From: Turicibacter sp. UBA7094
GTDB lineage: Bacteria > Bacillota_I > Bacilli_A > MOL361 > Turicibacteraceae
NCBI GenBank assembly: GCA_002493395.1
Contig: DKYS01000025.1
Location: 17,349-22,411 of the forward strand
Reading direction: 5' to 3'
DNA: 5,063 nucleotides
The notes under the pieces were generated by a model. It was given only the letters and a program-made list of their open reading frames with translations. It was not told the DNA's origin and searched no databases. Below, piece by piece: positions 1 through 4,761 of this stretch (position 1 is the first letter of the stretch; the number at the start of each line of letters is the position of its first letter). The position numbers were made by a program, and so were the translations under genes.

Positions 1-699
1 TCGGACATTGATTTGGATTTGTTTGTTACAAAGGATATTCCAATCGAGAAGCGGCGAGAGATTGCGGTAAATTTTTCAGATGAGATAGAGATTGGAAACG
101 AATTTTTCGGAAGTTCGGATGAGTTTATCGTGCGTGAGTCTTTAATTGATGTGGATGTTTGTTTTTTCAAATTAGAGGATATTCGCCAGAACTTATCTGA
201 GGTGATGGAAGAATATCGTGCGCGTACTGGATATACAACGTGTTTTGTTTATAATGTTTTAAACGCCACCGTGTTGTACGATAAAAATCAGGTGCTTGAA
301 CAATTACGTCAAACGTATCGTCACGTTTACCCAGATGCGTTAAAGAAAGCCATTGTGGATATGAATTACCCGATTTTAAGGAATGCTTTTTCATCGTATT
401 ATCATCAGATTGAAAAAGCAATTTCTCGAGGAGACCTTAATAGTGTTAATCATCGAGTGACGGCGTTTTTAGCGAGTTATTATGATATTATTTTCGCCAT
501 AAATGGAGTCCTTCATCCCGGGGAGAAACGTCTTTTATCTATTATAGAATCAACCTGTGTCCATTATCCACCACACATGAGTGACTTCATTAAAACAATC
601 ATTAAAAATATTGGCATGGATGATGAACTTCTTTTACAAGCGTTGAACCGACTCGTAGATGAATTAGAACTTCTTTTAAAAGAGCAGTCATTTATTTAA
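1..699 (+). CDS. Nucleotidyltransferase-fold protein, DUF4037-like (5' end outside window)
   Basis: The frame is open from the first base, so the N-terminus lies outside the window; a TTG at 13 is an internal leucine, not the start. The first visible residues read SDIDLDLF, the Dh[DE]h catalytic strand of the polymerase-beta nucleotidyltransferase fold, with metal-binding Asp at visible residues 2 and 4. A later strand, LIDVDVCFF, supplies the usual third carboxylate (Asp 50 or 52). The rest (about 80-232) is helical and contains LHPGEKR, resembling the C-terminal DUF4037 half of such proteins. The preceding helix with the GS motif is expected just off the left edge. Family members transfer a nucleotide to a small molecule, protein or RNA; the substrate here is unknown. 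It could instead be an aminoglycoside-adenylyltransferase-like or MNT-type enzyme. The fold is fairly sure, the exact family less so. Confidence 0.75.
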   Translation, partial: SDIDLDLFVTKDIPIEKRREIAVNFSDEIEIGNEFFGSSDEFIVRESLIDVDVCFFKLEDIRQNLSEVMEEYRARTGYTTCFVYNVLNATVLYDKNQVLEQLRQTYRHVYPDALKKAIVDMNYPILRNAFSSYYHQIEKAISRGDLNSVNHRVTAFLASYYDIIFAINGVLHPGEKRLLSIIESTCVHYPPHMSDFIKTIIKNIGMDDELLLQALNRLVDELELLLKEQSFI

Positions 700-1038
700 T
701 CTCACGTTACACTCGCCTTGCTTAGAGAGGTTTATCGTCGTTTGAATAGATTAGTGATAATGGTATGAAAAGAGTAACGGAATCGATACTCTTTTTTTCT
801 TGTTTTTTAGACTAAATTTTTATCTCCATTGGTGACACTCTTGTATAGTTTATCATTTGTTATAAGATGGAAATGATTTGACAAGGTCTCTAATGATTTC
901 AAAAGATAAGGAATCCCCTGGTAAAGGAATTGTTTTGGAAAGGATAGTGTTTGAACTTTTGAATTTAGCGTAAAAATGGATGGTCCGTCTGAGAGTGAGA
1001 AAACAGACATCTAACCATATCCATATGAGTTTTTGAAA
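700..1038. other. Intergenic stretch without a convincing gene
   Basis: Apart from the terminator at 768-798, this stretch shows no recognised gene. A leftward open frame of 67 codons (1010 down to 807) has an ATG but no SD before it, no promoter that I could find and no recognisable motif. Its only support is that its stop falls right beside the terminator. A TTGACA at 878-883 has no -10 element at a usable distance. Confidence 0.5.
768..798 (+). terminator. Intrinsic terminator of the nucleotidyltransferase gene
   Basis: A 9-bp perfect stem (AAAAGAGTA at 768-776 with TACTCTTTT at 787-795) encloses a 10-base loop that can add two inner pairs. The right arm runs into seven T (792-798), then CTTG and six more T. 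It lies about 70 bases after the stop codon. The A-rich 5' flank would also give a short U run on the opposite strand. Confidence 0.8.
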
Positions 1039-1067
1039 TGGACACTGCTCTCTTTAAAACCTATAAT
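1039..1067 (+). promoter_or_regulatory. Sigma-A promoter of the YczE/YitT-type gene
   Basis: The -35 box TGGACA (1039-1044, 5/6 to consensus) and a perfect TATAAT (1062-1067) are separated by 17 bases. Transcription should start near 1074, giving a leader of about 27 bases. The ATG at 1038 sits on the -35 box and so cannot be the translation start. Confidence 0.75.
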
Positions 1068-1100
1068 GACAATAGAAAATATGGGAAAAGAGGGTTGGAT

Positions 1101-1727
1101 ATGAAGCGGACGAAAAAGGATTATATTCAGTATGTGGGGGGGATTATTTTGTTAACTTTAGGGGTGGCATTGAGTTCAAAGGCTGGATTTGGGACAGGGT
1201 CATTAGATTCTATTAATTTTGCTTTAGCTCATCAAACGGGATTGAACTTATCCATTATTATTGTTGCGATGGCGGGAGTTGCTATTTTGATTTCAACGAT
1301 GATTCGTCGGCAAAAGCCTAACTTTAAGCCACTAATTGCCGCTATTTTAATGGCTATTTTTACAGAGGGATGGGTGAACGTTGTTAATATCATTGTCATT
1401 GACTCGATTCTCATGCAGTGTGTCGTGTTTACGCTATCCCTTTTATGTTTGGCATTTGGACTGGCTATTTATTTAAAACCTAAGCTTCCCGCCAATCCAA
1501 ACGATGATATTACTGTCTCTCTTCACGAAGTTTTCCACTTTAAAATTGGAACAGCAAAGTTGCTCGTGGACTTAATTGCGATTGGAATTGCTCTTCTGAT
1601 AGGGGGACCAATCGGGGTGGGAACACTTTTATTGACTTTTTTATTAGGTCCACTTGTTAATATCATCAATCACATATTTTTAACGCCTAAGGCATCGATG
1701 ATTCAATCAAAGATAGAAATATCTTAA
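1101..1727 (+). CDS. YczE/YyaS/YitT family integral membrane protein
   Basis: This is a 208-residue polytopic membrane protein. Hydrophobic segments lie near residues 9-27, 49-68, 76-102, 105-124, 151-168 and 170-194, giving about six helices. The opening stretch, LTLGVALSSKAGFGTGSLDS, matches the family pattern of a first helix followed by a Gly-rich loop. The end, IGVGTLLLTFLLGPLVNII, matches the typical last-helix motif. In Bacillus subtilis YczE affects surfactin production, but the biochemical role of the family is unsettled. ATG 1101 is chosen because AGAGGG (1089-1094) lies 6 bases upstream and the promoter overlaps the earlier in-frame ATG at 1038. It has its own promoter and terminator, so it looks monocistronic. 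Family assignment is good; substrate or function is unknown. Confidence 0.85.
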   Translation: MKRTKKDYIQYVGGIILLTLGVALSSKAGFGTGSLDSINFALAHQTGLNLSIIIVAMAGVAILISTMIRRQKPNFKPLIAAILMAIFTEGWVNVVNIIVIDSILMQCVVFTLSLLCLAFGLAIYLKPKLPANPNDDITVSLHEVFHFKIGTAKLLVDLIAIGIALLIGGPIGVGTLLLTFLLGPLVNIINHIFLTPKASMIQSKIEIS

Positions 1728-1753
1728 CGAATAGAAGTGTGATTAATAAAATA

Positions 1754-1792
1754 AAACAAGACTCGTGAGGAAAATTTTCACGAGTCTTGTTT
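1754..1792. terminator. Strong hairpin terminator, probably bidirectional
   Basis: A perfect 15-bp stem (AAACAAGACTCGTGA, 1754-1768, with its complement at 1778-1792) closes a 9-base loop starting 27 bases after the YczE-type stop. Rightward it is followed by TTTCTT. Leftward it is followed by TTTTATTTTATT. It therefore probably serves both the rightward membrane protein gene and leftward transcripts from the AraC-type gene. Confidence 0.85.
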
Positions 1793-1842
1793 CTTATATA
1801 CGAATCAGATTACATGAGTTTAATTTTTATAAAGGGTGACTA

Positions 1843-1889
1843 TCGATACGTGATATACTTTATCGTTGAAAAATTTATCACGCTATCGA
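1843..1889. repeat. Imperfect inverted repeat in the convergent gap
   Basis: The left arm TCGATACGTGATA (1843-1855) pairs with TATCACG-C-TATCGA (1876-1889): 13 pairs broken only by one bulged C at 1883, around a 20-base loop. Neither side carries a clean T run (the right flank is A-rich), so it is not an ordinary terminator. It could be an RNA structure in the 3' end of a read-through transcript, a protein-binding site, or the remains of a small element. Confidence 0.6.
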
Positions 1890-1978
1890 AAAATTAAAAG
1901 AGTTGCATTTGATGAAAAGGAACTGTCTATTTTATTGGTGTGACTGAACCATGACCTCTTGTGGTTTTAAATGGATTC

Positions 1979-1996
1979 GCGTAGGAAAAGCTACGC
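1979..1996 (-). terminator. Small hairpin directly after the AraC-type stop
   Basis: On the leftward transcript a 6-bp GC-rich stem (GCGTAG/CTACGC, 6-base loop) begins at the base after the TAA. It is followed by GAATCCATTT, not a U run. It may protect the 3' end or slow polymerase; as a true terminator it is weak, and the hairpin at 1754-1792 is the better candidate. Confidence 0.3.
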
Positions 1997-2818
1997 TTAC
2001 TTTCCTGCGCACCGAAATTCGGTTGGTGAAAGGGCGTTAATCTTTTTAAAAGATTTCGAGAAAGCAAGTGGATCTTGATAACCACAAGATCTCGCAATAT
2101 CGGATACTGATAAATTAGTTTCTGTTAATAGTTGTGCAGCCTTAGTCATTCGAAATTGAATAAGGAATTGTTGAACAGACATGCCCACATGTTTTTGAAA
2201 CAATGCGGTTAAATAAGTTCGATTGAGACAAAGGTAATGGGAAACATCACTCACCTTAATGGAGTTGGCATAATTGTTTTGAATAAAGGAGATGGCTTGA
2301 CTAATGTAATGGTTCTCGTTTTTAGCTTGTTTAGATAGACTGGTTGGGGCTGACTCAGCCAATTTTGCTAAGCATAGGTAAAGTAACCCTTGGTATTTTA
2401 ATTCATTTGCTTGTGTTAGGCTATTGTAGGTAAGCATTTGGGTTACATACTCTTGTAATTCCTCGCAATGCTCATAATGTAAGACCAACTGCTGGTCTGA
2501 AAAACCTGCCGCTTCTAAATACTTTAATGCCATTTCTCCATCAAATCCAATCCACACATAAGTCCAAGGATGGGTGCAATCAGCTTGGTAAAATGTGAGT
2601 TCATGGGGGCGGATGAGGAAGCATTGATTCTTCGTTATTTCGTAGCATTTATTATTCGTATAATACTGCCCCTTTCCATCAATAACAAAGTGGAGTAGGT
2701 AGTTTGAGCGAACGGCTGGCCCAAACGAGTGTGATGCTTCGCAATCATGAATTCCGCAAAAACATAAATATAAATCGCGAAAATGTTTATGGTTAACCTC
2801 AAGACTTAAGTGTGACAT
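1997..2818 (-). CDS. AraC-family transcriptional regulator, sugar-utilisation type
   Basis: This 273-residue protein has the two-part layout of the family. The N-terminal cupin-like sensor domain (about 35-95) contains LHFVIDGKGQYY, FLIRPHELTFYQAD and PWTYVWIGFDG. These are hallmarks of MsmR/RafR-like regulators that sense sugars. The C-terminal DNA-binding domain has a first helix-turn-helix near 187-208, a linker helix with RMTKAAQLL and a second helix-turn-helix near 236-258. It ends in the signature GYQDPLAFSKSFKK...SPTEF. ATG 2818 is chosen over the in-frame ATG at 2845 because a GGGGGG SD (2830-2825) precedes it by 6 bases and the promoter places the transcript start near 2844. No sugar operon lies beside it, so its target is not visible. 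A cre-like site in its promoter fits carbon catabolite control. The family is certain; the sugar is unknown. Confidence 0.93.
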   Translation of the reverse strand: MSHLSLEVNHKHFRDLYLCFCGIHDCEASHSFGPAVRSNYLLHFVIDGKGQYYTNNKCYEITKNQCFLIRPHELTFYQADCTHPWTYVWIGFDGEMALKYLEAAGFSDQQLVLHYEHCEELQEYVTQMLTYNSLTQANELKYQGLLYLCLAKLAESAPTSLSKQAKNENHYISQAISFIQNNYANSIKVSDVSHYLCLNRTYLTALFQKHVGMSVQQFLIQFRMTKAAQLLTETNLSVSDIARSCGYQDPLAFSKSFKKINALSPTEFRCAGK

Positions 2819-2850
2819 AAAAATCCCCCCGAAAATAATGCACATACTTT

Positions 2851-2878
2851 ATTATAACATTAGTTGAAAGCGTTTGAA
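2851..2878 (-). promoter_or_regulatory. Promoter of the AraC-type regulator
   Basis: Read leftward, TTCAAA (2878-2873, 4/6) and a perfect TATAAT (2856-2851) are spaced by 16 bases. The start of transcription near 2844 gives a leader of about 25 bases to the ATG at 2818 and excludes the ATG at 2845 for all practical purposes. Confidence 0.6.
2865..2878. promoter_or_regulatory. cre-like site (CcpA operator) over the AraC-gene -35 box
   Basis: TGAAAGCGTTTGAA fits the catabolite-responsive consensus TGWAARCGYTWNCW at 13 of 14 positions; the mismatch is A in place of the last C. The reverse reading also fits with one mismatch, as expected of a near-palindrome. It covers the -35 hexamer and most of the spacer, a position where bound CcpA would repress. 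The match is by eye to a known consensus; binding is inferred. Confidence 0.55.
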
Positions 2879-2890
2879 CACATAAAAAAG

Positions 2891-3088
2891 ATGACAAGTG
2901 GTGGGATAAGAAGTGTTATTTTTACAAAGCGGGGATGCGAACTGCCGATAAATGAAACTTATTTTTTTACGATTCATAAGCGTGAATTTCTTAATTTTTA
3001 CGATAGGTATCAAGTCTATTTTTGTTTTTTATGGTTTAAAGACAAAAAGAAAAAGAAGTCACCTAAACGAACCAAACGTAAAAAGTAA
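2891..3088 (+). CDS. Doubtful hypothetical protein with lysine-rich tail
   Basis: This open frame gives 65 residues from ATG 2891, or 74 from a TTG at 2864 that lies inside the divergent promoter. No SD precedes either start and no promoter could be placed. The middle contains aromatic-rich stretches (TYFFTIHKREF, YQVYFCFLWF), and the last 17 residues are almost all Lys, Arg, Pro, Ser or Thr, starting KDKKKKKSPK. The only positive signs are its length in AT-rich DNA and a perfect hairpin 7 bases after its stop. I do not recognise it. It may be chance, a gene remnant, or a small basic protein. Confidence 0.25.
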   Translation: MTSGGIRSVIFTKRGCELPINETYFFTIHKREFLNFYDRYQVYFCFLWFKDKKKKKSPKRTKRKK

Positions 3089-3094
3089 CTTCTT

Positions 3095-3121
3095 AAGGTA
3101 GGGAATCACACGCCCTACCTT
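3095..3121. terminator. Perfect 9-bp hairpin, terminator-like without T run
   Basis: AAGGTAGGG (3095-3103) pairs with CCCTACCTT (3113-3121) around a 9-base loop. Neither flank has a proper T tract (CCATTATAAC rightward, AAGAAGTTAC leftward). It may be a factor-assisted terminator, an RNA-stabilising stem, or an operator. Confidence 0.4.
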
Positions 3122-3188
3122 CCATTATAACATTCAACTGATATTATGAAAAGCAGAGACTTAAAATTTATCATTATTATGTGTGGGA

Positions 3189-3217
3189 TTGGTATAAATA
3201 ATCTAATACCATATAAT
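3189..3217 (+). promoter_or_regulatory. Candidate distal sigma-A promoter
   Basis: TTGGTA (3189-3194, 4/6) and a perfect TATAAT (3212-3217) have 17-base spacing. The predicted start near 3224 would give a leader of about 230 bases for the gene at 3454, or a small RNA. Confidence 0.45.
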
Positions 3218-3342
3218 AGTGGTCTTAGATGACTTAGACTTATTAATATGTTAATTATTATAAGGCTCATTAAACATGGATGATAAAGAAAGACGCTTTA
3301 TGCTTTTAGAAGATTCATAGGATGACATTGATAGTTGAAAAG

Positions 3343-3371
3343 TTGTTTATTTCAGTCGAAAAAAATATAAT
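3343..3371 (+). promoter_or_regulatory. Candidate proximal promoter of the repeat-protein gene
   Basis: A perfect TATAAT (3366-3371) is preceded at 17 bases by a weak -35, TTGTTT (3343-3348, 3/6). Transcription would start near 3378, about 75 bases before the ATG. A weak -35 would suit a gene needing an activator. I looked for a sigma-B motif and found only an incomplete one (GTTTAA at 3418 with no GGGTAT at the right spacing). Confidence 0.45.
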
Positions 3372-3453
3372 TTTGCGTATTTTTAGAGAATTTGAGAATA
3401 CTAATAGTGGTTTCTTGTTTAAGAAGCTAATTGCGTTAGAGGAGGTCTTTTAA

Positions 3454-3912
3454 ATGTCTAATTATCAACGCACTCTTGATCAAGAAGAATTTGCTGAAGA
3501 AGTCGCGACAAGCGCCAAACACGTGGCTCATAAAGTGGCTCATGAAGTGAAAGATTTCGCTGCTGATGTTGAGTATGGAGCGAAAAAAGTCATGAATGGT
3601 GTCGAAGACGTGGCAGACGATGTGGCGTATAATGCAAGTAAAATGGCACGCAAAACAGCTCATGGGGTTAAAGATATGGCCGAAGATGTAGCTGATGGGG
3701 CTAAAAAGGTATTTAATGACGCGGATGATGTTGCTGACGATGTGTCAAAAAACATTGCCAAAGGTGCTAAACACGTTGCCAATAAAACAGAGCATGTGTT
3801 AAATGAGGCGAAAGAAAGCTTAGAAGATGTTGGTGAAAAAATCGAGCAGGCCTCAAAAAAAGTAGTTGATAAAACAAAAGAATTTGTGGATGATCTTGTT
3901 TCATCCAAATGA
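3454..3912 (+). CDS. Amphipathic-repeat protein, YtxH/LEA-like
   Basis: This is a 152-residue hydrophilic protein rich in Ala, Lys, Asp, Glu and Val. It has no signal peptide, no transmembrane helix, no Cys and no Pro or Trp. It is predicted to be one long set of amphipathic helices. Residues 21-60 and 61-100 are tandem 40-residue copies, identical at 24 of 40 positions (shared VKD, GAKKV, DVADDV). A looser third copy begins at 105 (AKHVAN). This composition is typical of LEA-like or YtxH-like stress proteins, which are thought to bind membranes or protect proteins during drying, osmotic or general stress. Most YtxH proteins carry an N-terminal membrane helix, which is missing here. The ATG is secure: AGAGGAGGT (3438-3446) lies 7 bases upstream. 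It is a single gene ending at a shared terminator. The specific function is unknown. Confidence 0.85.
   Translation: MSNYQRTLDQEEFAEEVATSAKHVAHKVAHEVKDFAADVEYGAKKVMNGVEDVADDVAYNASKMARKTAHGVKDMAEDVADGAKKVFNDADDVADDVSKNIAKGAKHVANKTEHVLNEAKESLEDVGEKIEQASKKVVDKTKEFVDDLVSSK
3514..3753 (+). repeat. Two tandem 40-codon repeats within the repeat protein
   Basis: Codons 21-60 (3514-3633) and 61-100 (3634-3753) encode copies about 60% identical, with no gap. Codon choice differs at many conserved residues (for example GATGTTGAG against GATGTAGCT), so the duplication is old and has been kept under protein-level selection. Confidence 0.8.
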
Positions 3913-3927
3913 TTACCTTGAATAATG

Positions 3928-3958
3928 AAAAAACAGCCCGTAGGGGCTGTTTTCATTT
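3928..3958. terminator. Bidirectional terminator between convergent genes
   Basis: A perfect 10-bp stem (AAAACAGCCC, 3930-3939, with GGGCTGTTTT, 3944-3953) has a GTAG loop. Rightward it ends TTTTCATTTAT and lies 17 bases after the repeat-protein stop. Leftward it ends in six T (complement of 3933-3928) and lies 9 bases after the stop of the small gene at 3963-4079. It is stronger in the leftward direction. Confidence 0.9.
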
Positions 3959-3962
3959 ATAG

Positions 3963-4079
3963 TTAGTTAACGGATGTTAAATTTGCAATTATTTCAATAA
4001 ATGATGGAGTGACATAAAATAAGACAGTTCCAATCACTAATCCTTTAACTGCGTCTTTTACCATTTGAATTTGTTTCAT
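3963..4079 (-). CDS. 38-residue single-helix membrane peptide
   Basis: This small leftward frame begins at ATG 4079. A near-perfect SD, AAAGGAGG (4095-4088), lies 8 bases before it, and a strong terminator lies 9 bases after its TAA. That is much better support than chance frames get. The peptide opens with a basic, polar stretch (MKQIQMVKDAVK). It continues as one hydrophobic helix, roughly residues 13-33, through GLVIGTVLFYVTPSF, and ends with the polar LTSVN. Net charge is about +1. I do not recognise a family. The size, single helix and structured leader suit a type I toxin, a regulatory membrane peptide or a leaderless bacteriocin-like peptide; none is shown. A weak promoter, TTGTTT-18-TATAGG (4162 down to 4133), would give a leader of about 45 bases. 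Existence is likely; function is unknown. Confidence 0.72.
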   Translation of the reverse strand: MKQIQMVKDAVKGLVIGTVLFYVTPSFIEIIANLTSVN

Positions 4080-4120
4080 TCTAAATTCCTCCTTTGGTGT
4101 TTAGTAACCCCAAAGGTTTT
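4027..4120 (+). ncRNA. Possible antisense RNA to the small membrane peptide gene
   Basis: This is a hypothesis. A weak rightward promoter, TTTCAA (3992-3997), 17 bases, TAAAAT (4015-4020), would start RNA near 4027. The hairpin 4091-4116 followed by TTTT (4117-4120) would end it. The product, about 94 bases, would be fully complementary to the start codon, SD and first half of the small gene. The -35 matches at only 3 of 6 positions and the T run is short. Confidence 0.2.
4091..4116 (-). promoter_or_regulatory. Hairpin burying part of the small gene's SD
   Basis: In the leftward RNA, CCTTTGG (4116-4110) pairs with CCAAAGG (4097-4091). After a G/A mismatch, GTT pairs with AAC around the loop ACTA. 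The right arm contains the AAAGG of the SD, leaving only AGG free, so the fold should damp translation. On the other strand the same stem is followed by TTTTACAGG and so could act as a terminator for rightward RNA. Confidence 0.6.
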
Positions 4121-4138
4121 ACAGGCTATCTTCCTATA

Positions 4139-4156
4139 AAACGCATCATTGCGTTT
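4139..4156. repeat. Short perfect hairpin upstream of the small gene
   Basis: AAACGCA (4139-4145) pairs with TGCGTTT (4150-4156) around TCAT. Leftward it runs into TTTTATAGG, so it could weakly terminate leftward RNA or act as an operator in the spacer of the candidate promoter of the small gene. Rightward no T run follows. Confidence 0.45.
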
Positions 4157-4162
4157 AAACAA

Positions 4163-4203
4163 GAAAAATAAACAGAGCCTAGTGGCCGCGTTTTCCATTT
4201 ATT
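4163..4203. repeat. Decayed copy of the terminator at 3928-3958
   Basis: The order of blocks AACAG, GCC, TAG, GGC, TTTTC, ATTTAT matches that of the terminator at 3928-3958 with small insertions. The stem is now broken: AAAC/GTTT and GCC/GGC pair, but three central pairs are lost. Leftward the T-rich TTTATTTTTC is still present. It may be a relic of a duplication of this locus or simply a weak terminator. Confidence 0.35.
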
Positions 4204-4533
4204 AATTGGAAATTAGCCGTCATATTGGTTTCTGTGATAAATTAATTTTTATCATGTACGTTTGCAATCTGAGCTCTATCTATGAAAAAGCGCTCGTAAT
4301 TAGCTTATGTGGTAATTACTTTCTTTTTGTGAATGCTTCGTCATTATCACCGACGATAATTTTAACAACACATCAAGAACAGTACGTGGAAATTGTTCTT
4401 TCCTTTTAACCTCGAAACATTCCTTGTCTTAACGCAAGGGGTCGGTTTACTATCATATCACCTTTATTGGAGGAATGCAAGAGAAAAAATAAAAAAATTA
4501 GGTGTAGGTATTAAGTAAAATTAATTTTAGATA
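4204..4533. other. Unassigned stretch
   Basis: No supported gene is seen. A rightward frame from a TTG at 4206 to 4409 (67 codons) lacks an SD and any motif. A leftward frame of about 40 codons between stops (about 4425 to 4300) also lacks a start and SD. A GGAGG at 4467-4471 is only one base from an ATG and leads nowhere. An imperfect palindrome, CCTTG-TCTTAACG-CAAGG (4422-4439), could be a binding site. The stretch may be gene debris. Confidence 0.45.
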
Positions 4534-4562
4534 TTGTAACTTCCTCAGAACTCACGCATAAT
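4534..4562 (+). promoter_or_regulatory. Candidate promoter of the ABC transporter gene
   Basis: TTGTAA (4534-4539, 4/6) and CATAAT (4557-4562, 5/6) have 17-base spacing. A start near 4569 leaves a leader of about 190 bases, long enough for a regulatory structure, but I found no strong hairpin or known riboswitch core in it. Confidence 0.45.
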
Positions 4563-4761
4563 TAGAGATAATCCTGTCTTCATAAGAAAGAAAGCTGATA
4601 GTGATTAATAAATGTTGAATAAGATTTTAAAGAAATAGGATTTGGATTCATTTTTAAGGTGTCATCGCGGAGAGTTTTTTAATAAACAAAAAAGTTATGA
4701 TGGATGGATAACCAGATGTGTTGATTTATTTTGTAATACCAACTAGAAGGAGTGACGGTGT

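Larger units (their letters stand above)
3122..3437. other. Promoter-bearing gap before the repeat-protein gene
   Basis: No gene of normal size is present. The gap holds two candidate promoters (3189-3217 and 3343-3371). Between them lies a 14-codon frame, MDDKERRFMLLEDS, at 3276-3320. It has only a weak AGG ten bases upstream and is followed by further in-frame stops, so it is either a leader peptide or chance. No terminator is seen before 3454, so RNA from the first promoter could read into the repeat-protein gene. Confidence 0.5.

Noticed and set aside
807..1010. Leftward open frame of 67 codons with its stop next to a terminator
   Set aside because: It has no SD, no promoter, no recognisable motif, and a composition that looks like chance coding; kept only as a note in the intergenic entry.
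1038..1100. Longer N-terminus for the YczE-type protein from the ATG at 1038
   Set aside because: That ATG lies on the -35 box of the best promoter and would not be transcribed; ATG 1101 has an SD at the right distance and starts at the usual family position.
1790..1897. In-frame reading YESDYMSLIF, reminiscent of the start of a LytTR DNA-binding domain, with ELPINETYF at 2942-2968 recalling its end
   Set aside because: The two pieces are short, lie about 1 kb apart around a complete AraC gene and run through a terminator; resemblance by eye is too weak to call a disrupted LytTR gene without a profile search.
4206..4409. Rightward 67-codon frame starting at TTG
   Set aside because: It has no SD, no promoter and no family resemblance; length is within chance for this base composition.
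4406..4456. Leftward 16-codon frame MIVNRPLALRQGMFRG with AAAGGTG upstream
   Set aside because: SD spacing is too short and the frame is too short to separate from chance.
4612..4638. Leader peptide MLNKILKK before the ABC transporter gene
   Set aside because: No SD and no attenuator hairpin behind it.
4656..4670. T-box-like string AAGGTGTCATCGCGG in the leader of the ABC transporter gene
   Set aside because: It matches the T-box core at about 11 of 15 positions, but there is no stem I, no specifier loop, no competing terminator hairpin, and only about 90 bases lie between it and the predicted transcript start.
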